64,000 bases of DNA from Heterocephalus glaber (GCF_000247695.1 NW_004624795.1:3409672-3473671); one strand, 5' to 3'; counted from the first letter of the stretch, positions 32,586 through 44,110 are shown. Translations and numbers: made by a program. The notes: generated by a model from the sequence alone, not told the origin.

Positions 32586-33175
32586 ACACTGGGGACATCG
32601 GCAGCCTGGGGAGGAATCTCAGGCCTGCAGTTGTGTGAACCTGGTAGCTTCTCTGCACCTCCATTCCTTTGTGTTTCAAAGCCCACCTCGCGCCATGTCT
32701 GTACGATTAAGCGTCCGAAGCCCAGGATTCAGCCGCCTTCAAAGATTCACTCCTCCCTGCCACTCTAGGGCTGCAGTTCTACAAAGGGCCAGCAGGTGGC
32801 GGAGTCAGCCAGGGTTCGGCGCTGTGCGGCTGGCACCGGGTCTGCAGTTGGGCATCGCACTGGTGACCTTGGCGAGCTGAGCTGGCAGGGCTGGCACGCG
32901 ACAGCTGGAAGGGAGGCCCCGGAAATCCTGGGAGGCAGCTTGGGGGAGGGCTGGGCACGGGGCGACTTTCCTCGCTTCTAGGGGAGGCAGGGACTTGGGG
33001 GAGGGCAGCCGGGACAGGAGTCCCAAGGCCCGTCTCCGGGGACACCCGGGGACCCTCAGCCGGGACGAAGGTGACACCAGATTGGAGGCTAGTCACCTGG
33101 GACATTTAGTAACACATTGGTTCATTCCATAAATTCATATTGGATGTTTACTTGCTTTTAAACAGAAATCAACTT

Positions 33176-33325
33176 TATCCCTGGGTGTGGTGGTCCACAC
33201 CTGTCATCCCAGCACTTGGGAAAGCTGAGGCAGGAGGATCCCTGAGAGTTCGAGGCCAGCCTGGGCTACATAGAGACTCTGCCTCAAACAAAACCAAACC
33301 ATTAACAAAACAAAATAAATAAATA
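33176..33325 (+). repeat. B1 SINE
   Basis: TATCCCTGGGTGTGGTGGTC to a long AT-rich tail. Confidence 0.85.
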
Positions 33326-33505
33326 TATATTTTTAATTTTTTAAATTCTTTTATTGGTACATTTTAGGTATACAAAAAGTTTACATTTATTACTGGGTGC
33401 TTGTACCTGTACATAATGTATCTTAGTTCCCATTACCTGTGCGCCCTTCACCCCCTTCACCCTTCCCTATTTACATAGATTTCATTTCCATTTTTTTCTT
33501 TTCTC
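33326..33505 (+). repeat. Unclassified AT-rich interspersed sequence
   Basis: TTTTTAAATTCTTTTATTGG then TACAAAAAGTTTACATTTAT and a C-rich CACCCCCTTCACCC stretch, sandwiched between two B1 copies. It resembles a LINE or LTR 3' part, but I cannot name it. Confidence 0.4.
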
Positions 33506-33539
33506 ATAACAGAATAAATAAATGAATAATCAACTTTCT

Positions 33540-33671
33540 GGAAGCCAGGTGGAGTGGGCCATGCACACCTGTAATCCCAGCTACGCAGGAGGCTGAGTTG
33601 GAAGATGAAGGCCAGCCTGGGCAACACAGCAAGACTATGTCTCAAAAACCAAAACAAAACAAGAAAATAAA
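33540..33671 (+). repeat. B1 SINE
   Basis: GAAGCCAGGTGGAGTGGGCC to the CAAAAACCAAAACAAAAC tail. Confidence 0.8.
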
Positions 33672-33860
33672 ACCCCACTGTATTGAGTTGACATTTACAT
33701 ACAACAAAATGTACCCCTTTGAAGTACACATCTCAAGAGTTTTTGAAAATTTCATGTAGCACGTGAACATGCAGGGACAGAATGTCTCCGTCTCCCGGAA
33801 GCACTGTTTCCCGCGTCCAAATCAATCTCCCCACAGGACTTGCAGCATGCTGTTTTGAGA
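33672..33860 (+). repeat. Old L1 3'-end fragment
   Basis: TGTATTGAGTTGACATTTAC, ACAACAAAATGTACCCCTTT and TGAAGTACACATCTCAAGAG match the known L1M 3' untranslated pattern. Confidence 0.6.
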
Positions 33861-33944
33861 TGAGTCCCTCCCACTGTCTTTAAAAAAAAAAAAAAGATTT
33901 TCCAAAAGTATCCAGAGCCTTTGCGCGGGGCTAGATTCCCAGTC

Positions 33945-34035
33945 CCCCTCCTTTTGAGACAGTTGCCCAGGCTGGGCTCAAACTTGGGATCCTCCTGCCT
34001 CAGCCTCCCAGAGGCCGTGCATCACTATGCCCGCG
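33945..34035 (-). repeat. B1 SINE, shortened
   Basis: TTTTGAGACAGTTGCCCAGG with the middle deleted. Confidence 0.7.
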
Positions 34036-34179
34036 TTCCCACCATCCATCTTTACATGGTGCCCAGCATACAGTGGGCTCTGGGTACCTTAGCATGGACT
34101 GAGCAATGAATGAGTCGATGAACACGCAACTCATAGACATGGGCGGCTGGTATCATCTCACTTCCGTCAGTAGTGTTTG

Positions 34180-34335
34180 TTTGTTTGTTTGTTTTGTTTT
34201 TGAGATAGGGCCTCGCTCTGTAGCCCAGGCCGGCCTTGAGCACTATGTAGCCCAGGCTGGCCTCGAACTCACAGTGATCCTCCTGCCTCGGCTTCCCCAG
34301 CGCTGAGATCACAGGCGTGCGTCACCACGCCCGCC
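34180..34335 (-). repeat. B1 SINE with internal duplication
   Basis: TGTAGCCCAGGC block twice; GTTTGTTTGTTTG tail on the plus strand. Confidence 0.85.
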
Positions 34336-34339
34336 GGTC

Positions 34340-34740
34340 CTCGATATTCGCGCCTGCTTCTCACGCCTCCAGGATGGACGGAGGACGATGCGATGCGTGT
34401 GCACCGGCGCGGGGTTCTCCCCTGCTCGGCGCTGGGCCCGAGCTGGCAGCTGCAGAGATTCGCGTGCCCCGGCCGCCCTCTGGTGGCGGAAGCGAGCATC
34501 GTCGTCTCTCTCTGCGCCCTCTGGGGCCCCCACGCGGACGCTGCGCGGAGATCTGGCTGCGGCCCCAGCGGGGAGCCTGGGCCCAGGCACCTGGAGACCC
34601 CCTGCTCTGGCCACGGCCTGGTGCCCCCCGAGGTGCCAGCTGAGGCCGCCCCGAAGATGCCAGCTGCCGGGCTCGCCGCCGCCTGCTCCCTGCACCAGCC
34701 CCGCACGCACTCCAAGCCCGGTCCAGTCGGCTGCTTCCAT
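34340..34740. other. Orphan CpG-rich block
   Basis: CpG-rich, non-repetitive sequence between a B1 SINE and element C. No coding exon was recognised. Confidence 0.4.
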
Positions 34741-34754
34741 TCCCTGAAGAAGAG

Positions 34755-34830
34755 GCCCTAAAGTTAAAACAGCTGTTAATTTATAAACCAATTTTTCCGT
34801 GACTGCGTAATAAATCGCCAGCAGCTGCTC
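34755..34830. promoter_or_regulatory. Candidate conserved element C
   Basis: AACAGCTGTTAATTTATAAA followed by CCAATTTTT and GCGTAATAAATCG, then GCAGCAGCTGC-like E-boxes. An AT-rich island bounded by CpG-rich DNA and free of SINEs. Confidence 0.4.
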
Positions 34831-35367
34831 GGCCCCCTCCTCCTGCCCGAGCCCTGCCCCGGGGGCTGCAGGAGAGGCTCAGAGCCGCCAGTCCACCCCG
34901 TGCCTGCTCCTCAGTCCCCTCACTTGCCCCCTCCTCCCGGAAACGGGGCTGGGGGGACCCTGGGACCCCCGCTCCTTGGGTCTTCCGGGGAGTCTCTCCC
35001 TCTCTTCGTGGGCTGCAGCCCAAGACCACCCCAAAGTCCCAGCCCATGTCCCGGTCCAGAAGGTGGGTGTCCAGGGCGCCCTACTTCTGGGAGATAAGCG
35101 TGCCAGGTGCCCTGGGGAGCCCCCCAAGTTGCTGTGGGGTACAGGGTCATGGGTCTGAGAGTACAAGAATCCGGGGCTCCTGGCTCAGAGTGGTCCCCAT
35201 GACAGATGCTGAGGGCAGCGATGCCAGGAGCGCCTCCCGAACTGCAGAGGCTGAGAAGGTGGAGCGGTCTGGGCCTCCTGGAAGGTCGCCCTGCCCAGCG
35301 ACTCTGGGATCCACGGGAGGTGGGGCCCTGTTCTCCCCACACCTGCAGTTTCCAAAGACACCAGGGC

Positions 35368-35492
35368 CAGGGGTGGTGGTTATGCCTGTCATCCTAGCAC
35401 GCAGGCGGCTGAGACAGGAGGATCACAGTGAGTTCAAGGTCAATCTGGGCTACACGGTGAGACCCTGTCTCAAAAGACCAACAAAACAATTT
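35368..35492 (+). repeat. B1 SINE
   Basis: CCAGGGGTGGTGGTTATGCC to CCCTGTCTCAAAAGACC. Confidence 0.8.
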
Positions 35493-35609
35493 TAAAAGGC
35501 ACCCGGGGTGCAGGTCTGCTGCCCCTGGCATCCCTGACACAGCTGGATGGGGGGGTTATCCGTATGGCCAAGCCACACAATCAGTAAGACAGGGGAGCAG
35601 ACTGGAAAG

Positions 35610-35735
35610 CACCCCAGCTCAGGAGTTCAAATCCTGGTCCTGCCGCTTGCTGGCTGTGTGACTTTGGACAATGCACTGAAACTCCTCCTTCCTCAGTTTC
35701 TCCTGAGATGGGGAAAATAGTGACAGAATTGTGAA
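35610..35735 (-). repeat. MIR-like element
   Basis: TCCTGCCGCTTGCTGGCTGT, GTGACTTTGGACAATGCACT and CCTCAGTTTCTCC are the reverse of MIR. Confidence 0.65.
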
Positions 35736-35761
35736 AAATAAACTATTGACGCATAGTAAAA

Positions 35762-35800
35762 TACACACACACACACACACACACGCACGCACGCACGCGC
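35762..35800 (+). repeat. AC microsatellite
   Basis: ACACAC run passing into ACGCACGC units, fused to a partial B1. Confidence 0.9.
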
Positions 35801-35888
35801 ATGCCTACAATCCCAGCACCAGGGAAGCTGAGGCAGGAGGATCACAGCAGGTTCAAGACAAGCTTGAACTATATAGCGAGACCCTAGG
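35801..35888 (+). repeat. B1 SINE, 5' end replaced by microsatellite
   Basis: GCCTACAATCCCAGCACCAG to ATATAGCGAGACCCTAGG. Confidence 0.75.
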
Positions 35889-36944
35889 AGAGGGGAAACC
35901 TCTCCTCTCTTGCTCTGGGGTCAGTAAGGCTGCTGCGACCCATCAAGCCCTGTGTTCCAGATGGAGGCATCAGACAGCCTGGTGGGCTCTGCTGTCCCAC
36001 ACCCCCAAGTGAGCCGGGACGACCTGGTCCATGAGGGTCTGAGCTCAGGGCCTGGCTCCCAGCTGAGGACTGGGGCAGCAGAAGCGGCAGCAGTAGGGGA
36101 GGAGCAGAAGCCAAGCTGGGTTTCAAATCCCACTGCACGACTCAGGAGTCAGGCTGGGTGACCCGGTCGCCACTCCTCGTCCCTGGCGGGGGTGGGGACA
36201 GCACCGATGTCGCCCCGTGGCTGAGACCCAGCTCTCCAGCCAGGGAGACTTCCGAGTCCCCATCACCAGCCCCCTGGGGCCACCGACCCTCATAGACGTT
36301 GCCAACCAGAGGGTGTTGGGGCCGGGGCTCAGAGGGTGACACAGCCGGACTGGAGGCCCTGTCATCCGGGTCCCACTCAGGACAAGCCCACAGCCCTCAC
36401 CTTCATGTGCCCAACTCTGGCACCCCCAGACTCAGGCTTGGGCACCCCCCAGTGAAGGGAGCTGAGAAGCAGCGGGCTCCCTTCCTTTGCCAGGGTCCTG
36501 ACCAGTCCTGGAAATCGAGCAGGGTCCCCGGGGGCCCACTCCAGCCAGGGCTGTTCTGCCAGGGTGCCAGCTGGTGCCCACGGGGGCGGGGCAGGGGCCG
36601 ATCGTGCGGAAAGGGGGAGCCGGAGGCAACCCCCCCTCGGTGTCCCCCCAAAGAGACAAGAAAAGACTGTGGGGGCCCAGGACTTCCCAGGAACAGGAGG
36701 CCCAGTGAGCTAAGATCCAACTGCCCGTCCAGTCCCTCAGTTTACCCAGCCCTCCCTCCCTCCCCCGGGCTCTGGGGGCCGCCAAGGCCCTGGCACCCGC
36801 TCCCCAGCCCTCCTTGGGGGCCCCGAGGACGCGGGAGCCCGCGGGGAGGAAGAGGCCACCGGCTGGGCTGAGCGGCGGCTCCTGCCAGGCGCGGGTCCCC
36901 CGCCCCGCCGCCTCCGCTGGCCCTTTAAGAGGCCCCGCGAGCGC

Positions 36945-37125
36945 CTGTCCCGGATCAGCCAGAGAGACCATTAAAATTTTATGCAGAATGAAAATGGGCC
37001 AGGTCTCCAGCTTCCCCGCTCCATCCAATGATTTATTACTCGCAAATACCACAGAACTAATTAGTATAGTAATTAATTAATACGCATTTGCATATTTGCA
37101 TGTGCAATTAGCGCAGTGGAGTGAT
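36945..37125. promoter_or_regulatory. Candidate neural enhancer D with tandem octamers
   Basis: A 180-bp AT-rich island. It has ATTAAAATTTTATGC, several TAATTAAT cores (about 37056-37081), two adjacent perfect octamers ATTTGCAT (37086-37093 and 37094-37101), then CAATTAG. POU and homeodomain sites of this density are typical of deeply conserved neural enhancers. Confidence 0.6.
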
Positions 37126-37680
37126 GACTGGGAGCGCGGGCCCGGGTGTCAGATGCGGGGGAAGCGGCCTGGAAAGAGTTCGCGGGACCAACTTTGCGGG
37201 GAGCAGGGCCCGGGGGCCGGGGGGCGGGGGCTGGGGGCGGGGCAGCCCGGGTCAGGGCCCCGCCCGCCGCCTGCTCCTCCGCTCCGCGCGCGCCCGACCA
37301 CCAAGCTTTGTGTCGCCGTCGCCAGCGCAGCCGGCGGGACGGGGCCGGCGGGAGCTCTCCCCGCCGGGCGGCGGTGGCACCTTAAAGGCGCCGCGTGCGT
37401 CCGCGTTCACCCCGCCGCTCACGCCGGCCCTGCGCGCCCAGGGTCAGGTCGCGGCGGGAGCGCGCAGGGGCGGCCGGCAGGGGGCGCCGTGGGGCGCGCG
37501 GGCCGCAGGCCGGGGGGAGTCAGGTTGCGGGCGCCAGGGGGCGCCGTGCTGGGCGCGGGAGGCGCCGGGGGCGGGGGGGGGGCTCGGGTGCTGGGCCCCG
37601 CTGTCCCTGGGACGGAGATCTGTGCAGCCAGGCGCCCGAGTCTGGTCCTACACAGGGGTGTCTGAGAGGCGCTGCAGGCG
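37126..37680. other. CpG island with G-quadruplex candidate
   Basis: CpG-dense block directly next to element D. Five G-runs of four to six at 37212-37242 satisfy the quadruplex pattern. No gene model is supported; it may be an orphan CpG island or lncRNA promoter. Confidence 0.5.
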
Positions 37681-38299
37681 GCTGGGGAGCACCCGGAAGC
37701 TGGGGCTCTTTAGCGGGTGCGCGGCTCCCCAGAGGCTCAGTGCGTGCCAGGCCCCGTGATTCCTCGGGGGAGATCAGGGAGATTCCTCCTGGAGGGGGAG
37801 GCTGCCACTGAACCTGCAAGGGCGGAAGGGGGTGCAGGGTAGAGAAGCCCCATGTTTATGGCCCTGCCCCTCTGCGGACGGAGGAGGCCCCACACCCCCA
37901 GCCGGCCACAGACCCCAGCAGGGCGCTGGCTCCTGTGACTGGGGGGCGGGACTCGGGGGACGAGTCCTTCCCAACCCGCACCCCACTTCGCTCTACAGTG
38001 CAGTTGGCTGGGCCCGCAGGGTGAGGCCCCTGGAGTCTCAGGGACCCGGACACAGTTTAGAGCAAGGGTCACCAGCTCAGTGTCAGGGGCTGGGGTCACA
38101 TGGGACTCGGCCACTCCCGGGTGACCTTAGGCCCTGGAAAGGGTGGTGGCAGTGCTCTGGTGGATGGCGACATATTGGCGGGCACAGGTGACGGGCCGCT
38201 GTCCTGGTCCCATCCCGAGGTCCCAGGACAGACAATGGACAGAAAGGCCTCAATATGGGAGTCGGTGTCCGGCCCCCTTTCTTTTTGGCTTTGAGTTTT

Positions 38300-38428
38300 T
38301 AATTTTATTTTGTTTTTTGAGACAGGGTCTCACTATGTAACCCAGGCTGGCCTTGAACTCACGGAGACCCTCCTGCCTCAGCCTCCTGACTGCTACAATG
38401 TCAGGCTTTCACCACTGCCCCTGGCTCA
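38300..38428 (-). repeat. B1 SINE
   Basis: TTTTGTTTTTTGAGACAGGG to CACTGCCCCTGGC. Confidence 0.85.
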
Positions 38429-39597
38429 GTCCTGGTTTTTAGTCTGATGCCAGGCAAGTCACTCTCTGTTATGGTATGGCTTCTCCCCTGTGAAGTCAGG
38501 CTGGCCCAGAAAGTGCCTAGGCCCCAGATGGGCCCCCTTCCCCCCCCCAGAAGCACACTGAGAAGCTCTGCCTTTAGTCCAGGTGGTCCTCGCTGGGCCC
38601 ACCCTGGTTCTGGAGGTGACGCGGAAGAAGCAATCGCTGAGGCTGACCTGTGCCGTCCTGCACCAGTCCCCTGGGGCTGAGCCAAGAGGCCCCTGGTTAA
38701 ACTGTGACATTGGGCCTGGCCCTGCCCACCACACACGGCTTGCCGCAGTGGCTGCCGGACACCAGCCCTGGGGACCCGCACCCTTGCTCGCTCAAGAGCT
38801 GTGTTGGGTACTGACCAGCAGGCTGGTCCCAGGCCAGGCCTCTGGCTTGGATTCCAGTGGGGACCTCAGGGACCCTGGCTGGTGGCCAGCGCAGGGTGGT
38901 GGCTTCTTCCTACCCTCGGGCCACCATGTCCCTGGGGCTCCTAAGGAGGGCTGGGTGGGAAGAAGGAGGCGCAGGGTGCTGGGAAGCGGATGCTAGGGCC
39001 TTGGGTCCCCTGAGAGCCCAGAAGAGGGAGGGAAGACTCTGTCCCCCGGATGGCTGGGTAAACTGAGGCACAGGCACTGTCTTGAGCGCACTGCATAATG
39101 GCTGTCCCCTCCGTCCTCCCACAGAGCCGAGTGCCCGGTGGACAGGTGCGATTCCCCTTGCACAAGTGAGGAAGCAGAGGACTGGCCGGTGGTCCAAGGT
39201 CAGCCACCGCCAAGCCAGGCCTCTGCTGTCACCCTTGAGCTCCCTCAGTCTGGGGAAAGGTGACAAATGCAGGACAGAGGTGCAGCGGGGAGGACAGTGC
39301 CAGGCGTGGGCAGACAGATCAGATCTCCCTAAGGAGACGCAACCGGCCCACTGGGCACTGCGTCGGGTTTGCATCTTCGACCGGATGGGCAATGTGGGGC
39401 CTGCACCCGGGGTGGGCAAGACATTGGGAGGTGGGACCCGGTCCTCCCCGCTGCTCTCCTCAGAGTGTTGCACGAACCGCACACAGGCCAGAGGTGAGGT
39501 GACCCTGCGAGAGGTGTGGGACCAGGCAAGAGCAACACAGGGGCTGGGGTGCTTTTGCCCAGATCCGAAGGTGTGCAGAAGCCAAGGGGAGGGGTTT

Positions 39598-39722
39598 GAG
39601 CAGGGCCTGGTGGCGCCCATCTGTAACCCCCACTGGGGAGCCTGAGGCCCCTGGGGATCACGAGCTTAAGACCAGTAAGACCAGCCTGGTCTGCACGGTA
39701 GGACCCGCTCTCAAAAGGAGAA
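39598..39722 (+). repeat. B1 SINE, GC-shifted
   Basis: CAGGGCCTGGTGGCGCCCAT to GGACCCGCTCTCAAAAGG. Confidence 0.7.
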
Positions 39723-40996
39723 GGAACAGGAGGGAGAGGAGGAGGAGGGAACGCTGGCCTTGTCCTCAGGACCTTCTCCGAAGACTGCAGAGCCAAACCT
39801 GCTCTGCAGCCAGGTTAATGCCGCAGAGACTTCTGGGCCGACTCGGGAGACCTGCGTGAAGGTGTGGACAGCCCAGGCCAGGAGGAGGAGTGCAGGATGC
39901 AGGTGCCCAGCAGGCACGGCGGCCTTCCCACTGGGAGCACTCAGAGGCCAGGACTCCCAGGGCCCGGGGACAAAGGTGGCTTCACCCTTGCAGCCAGGGC
40001 ACAGCCTGGAGGACCAGCGAGCTGCCGGGGTCTTTTGTCCTGCGGGAGGAGGGCAGGAGACAGGCCGGTCTGACGGGGTCTCAGCTGTGGCCAGGCCACC
40101 CATCCTGCTGTGGACGGCGGCCCAGGGCAGCCCGGGGTGAGCGGCAGTCAGGGCCGGAGGTGGGCGAGGAGGGCCCCGCCCGCCCCGCCCCTCCCGGGTG
40201 GCACCACTAGGCACGCAGCCGCACTTCGCCCGTGCCAGCCCTCACCTCCCGGCAACGTCGCCGCATTCTCAGCCACGCCATCTGGCGTGCCCGCCGCTCC
40301 CAGCACACTGCGGCGGGCGGGGGAGGGGGCAGGGGGCAGGTGCCCACCAGGCCCGGAGGGAGGGCGCTGCGGGCCCCTGCACTGGAGGCGGGCACGGGGC
40401 TGGGCAACGGGGTGGCCGGTCCCTCGAGCCTCCCGCACCGCGGGAGCAGGCACTGTCTGGGGAGGGCCAGCCGCCCGGCCCCTCCACCCAGCCATGCCAG
40501 GGCCCCGGGCCTTGGAGCACCTCCTTCGCTGGGGGGCTCCTCGCCTGTCCTCATGCCCCCGTCTGCCCCGCCCAGGCCCCAGAGGGAGTAGTCTGCTGTG
40601 GCCAGGGCCGCCCCCCGGGTGGGGCCCACCTGCTCCCCATAGCCTGGCACTGGGCTGAGAAACCCAGTCTCCTTCTGTACAGGTGTGCCCACCAACCTTA
40701 TCTGGGGGGTAGGGGTGGCCGGCTCGTTGTCCTCCTGGATGCCAGAATGCACGGGAGCAGGCAGGCTCACTCAGGGATAAGTTTGTGAGGGGGAGCCGGA
40801 GGTGGCATGAGAGGAGTGTTCTAGAACATTCTTCCTGTCCCTGAGCAAGGCCCCTAGCTTGCTCCGGAATGACCGTCTCCTTCCGCCAGCCACCTTCTCT
40901 GTGGCTCCTCAGCCCCTCTCACCCCTTTCAGCCCCCCCAGCCCCCCCCACTCCTCTCAGCCCCTCTCACCCTTGCCCCTCAAGACCCGACCGATAC

Positions 40997-41030
40997 AAAA
41001 TGGCTGCCATCCTTCCAAGGCAGCCATTTT
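40997..41030. promoter_or_regulatory. Perfect 12-bp inverted repeat of YY1-like motifs
   Basis: AAAATGGCTGCC (40997-41008), a 10-base loop, and GGCAGCCATTTT (41019-41030). Each arm resembles the YY1 core AAnATGGC. Confidence 0.5.
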
Positions 41031-41984
41031 AGGTGCCCAGACTGTGACCTCCCTTGGGATGGGGCTGTGTCTCCATGGGAACCTCAAGCCCCTTTCTCCC
41101 TGCTCCCTCTGGGAGGTGTGGGCAGCAGAAACGGGTCTTCCAGACCTGGCTGAGGTGCCCACCACTCTCCTCTTTTCTCTCCGAGGCCTGGAGGGTACCA
41201 GGCCCCTCACCAACTCCCTTCCCCCAATGCCACAGGGAGGAACAGATGGCATCTCTGGGTGTCCTTCTCCTTCCGTCTCCTTCCTTCCATTTCTGGCTCT
41301 TTCTGTCTCTCTGACACTGCATCTCTGCCTCTCTGGGTGTGCAGAAGGGAGCTTGCTTGTCCCTGCGTGTTCATGCTTGTTGGTGTGACATGGACACACG
41401 TGTGGCCCCTCTTCCCAGCCCATGTCTGAGGCAGGCCCATCCCACACCTCCCTCTGTTCCAATTTTCCCCTGGTTTTTATTGTATCTTCTAAAAAAAAGT
41501 TGAAATGTGTTGCGTGAGAAAAACTTGTTCCATTTTTCTGAAGGAAGAAAAGAGAGGCAGGAAGCGGGCTGAGAGGGATGAAGTTCCCTGCACCCCCAGG
41601 TATAGCCCCCACCGACCTCGCGGGGGTCCTCCTGTGGGGGCCTCAGGGGGATCTCAGACCCAGAGAGCTGAGGTCATGCTGGACAGGAGGAGTAAGGGAC
41701 CTCTCGGGGTCCCCTAACCTGGCCAAGATTCTGGCCCCCACTGCAGGGGTCTGTGAGACCCCGGTGGGCTTACCCCAACCCTTCCTGGTGTCCAGGGTAG
41801 AAGGCAGGGACAATCTTTCTCACCCAGGGACGTGTCCTTCCCTTATGCATCCACACACTCACCCAGTAATTTACAAAAGTTCCATTTCTTATAGACAAAG
41901 CATCCTAGATGTGTGCTGGGGCAGGGTAGGTACAAGAAATTAATATTGTAAAACATGTTACAAACTGTCTTAATAAAAACTAAG

Positions 41985-42135
41985 AGCTGGCATTTATTGG
42001 ATACTTGAATCATTACACATATTATGCCATTGAATGATAACAGCAGCCCTAGAAGGGAATCGCAGCAGTGTCCCCATTATGCAGATAGGGAAATCAAGGC
42101 TGACGTAGAAGGCTTTGTAACTGGCTCAAGGCACT
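41985..42135 (+). repeat. MIR-like element
   Basis: CTGGCATTTATTGGATACTT, GATAACAGCAGCCCTAGAAG and CCCCATTATGCAGATAGGGA in MIR order. Confidence 0.65.
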
Positions 42136-43855
42136 GAGCAGGTTTTGAAAATTTGGTGAGCAGCAATGGCAGGCTGGGGAAGCCTGGAGCATGTAACCAG
42201 GATACCAGGCAGCCGGTGGGCTTTGGAGAAGGTCCACTCAGCAGGATTGGGGACCCCATAAAGGGACAGTAAAGCCTTCAAGGGGTGCCCAAATCAGAGG
42301 GTATGTGCCCACCTTGAGGCCCATCCTTCGCTTCTGCCTCTGCCATGGGTGGGCCCTAATCACCTTCCAGAGGCAGGGCACACACGTGGCTTGTCCTTAG
42401 AGACCAGCCAGGCGGAGGAGCACCGGCTGGGACCCAGCCCGCCCTCAGCCTGTGTGCCCAGGGCAGCCCCCTGCCTTCCGTGAGCCCCGGGGAACAAGGC
42501 CTGGGGCTGTGCATTTTGAACTCCACCTCCTGGCCTAGTGGGTCTGAGAGCCCTCACGGACCAGGCCCCTTCCCCAAGGTCTCCGTGTCACACGCATAAC
42601 CTCTCTCCATCTGTGTCTCCTCCTCAGCTCGGCCCGGGGGCTCCTGCCGGGAGAGGGTGAAGCCCCCCTCGTGCCTTCGTGGCGCCTGGCACCTGGGTGA
42701 CCCCAAACACGTGCTGACTTCATAATCGGATGGGCCTAGGAGGCCGGAGTGGGGGCAGGAAGGGGGGCCTGAAGCCTGCCCAGGTGCCTGAGTCAGGTGC
42801 GGCCAGGGTCTCACCCCCTGGCGGTGATGACCTGCGCACGTGCGTGTGTGCATCCGTCCGGGCGGGGTTGTGCACCGTGTTCTGCCCACCGGCTAAGGAA
42901 CAGGTGTTCGTGTGCGTGTGTGTATGTGCGCGTGCGCACGCGTCCCCCAACCTGCGCCTTTTGCATCGCCCTGGCCCAGTGCGAGGGCGAGGGCGCGGGC
43001 GCAGGGGTGAGCTGCAGGATGAAACGTCCCTCTCCCAGCTCCCCACCCAGACACCTGTCTGACCCACCTGGGGCCCCGTCAGCGGCCAGCGCCAGCGATT
43101 GCAGTGTTTTGTGCAGGGGAGGAGCGCGCTTGAGTCCCCCCCAGGACCCAGCCAGCCCCCTTCAGCTGCCTCCCCGCTCACCCCGCTGGAGGAGGCACGT
43201 GGAGTCACCTGTCCGGCCGGGGGAGGAGGCCTCCGGTAGGAATCCGGACTCAGGCCGCCCTCCGGCCCGGCTGGGGTGCACGGGCTCCTGTTGTCCGGCC
43301 CGCCCCACCCCCGCCCAGGAAAACACCTCCTGTCCCTGACTGCACGGATCCACACACGTGTCCCCACGGACACGCATGGACCCGCGCAGCGGCACCGACA
43401 CCGGGCAAGTCATCCCCTTTCTCTGCTTTCCCTCGGTTTGAATTTCGCTCAGCCACATATGTCGCGCGCGTGCGGGGTGGGGGCGGGGCGGGCTGGCGCG
43501 GCGCCAGCTCCCACCTAAGGGGCTCGGCGGGACGCCCCGCGCCACCCCGGAAGGGAAGGGGCCTCAGCTGCCCCTTTGTGGCGGAGGGGGCCCTCCTGGG
43601 GAGAGAGGACTGCACGGAGGTCCCTGCTCCACACCCAGGGCTGGTCCTGACCCACCTTGGGGGCCCGCAGGAGCGGAAGGGGGGACGGAGCGGGACCCCG
43701 GAAGGCGCCTGAACTTGGTGGCCACCACAAAACCCCAATTTCCAGCCTGGCCACCCCATTGTTCCCCTGTGGGGGCCTCTCTACCTTGGGGGGCCACTCC
43801 TCCCACCTCCTTCTCCATCCCTGCTTTCCCTGCGTTGGGCGGGAAGGGGAGGGCG
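42135..43855. other. NEUROD2 5' flank
   Basis: GC- and CpG-rich unique DNA with a short GTGTGTGTATGTGCGCGTGC run near 42910-42945. No gene was recognised. Confidence 0.5.
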
Positions 43856-43904
43856 GCAGAGATATTTATTTATTTCCTTTATTTATTTAATTTTTTTTTG
43901 GAGT

Positions 43905-44110
43905 AGAGAGTGACAGATGGCGGCGGGTCCCGGGGGAGCCGGCTCTCCCCCAATGCAGACGCATGCCAATCACCGTCTCTCATGTGATAGCTGCTGCCCG
44001 TGACGTGCCAAGCCCATATGGCCTGGCATAGAGGCTGGTACCCCGCCTGGTAGAGATGCCACACTCGCTCCGCGGTTCGCATGGCGCGCTGAAGACGCCG
44101 GCGCCCGCCG
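43905..44110 (+). promoter_or_regulatory. NEUROD2: NEUROD2 promoter region
   Basis: Contains three E-boxes, CAGATG (43914), CATGTG (43981) and CATATG (44015), a CCAAT box (43966-43970) and a CRE-like TGACGTG (44001). CAGATG and CATATG are the forms preferred by neurogenin/NeuroD factors, fitting auto- or cross-activation. The start site is probably near 44030-44090, inferred. Confidence 0.55.
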
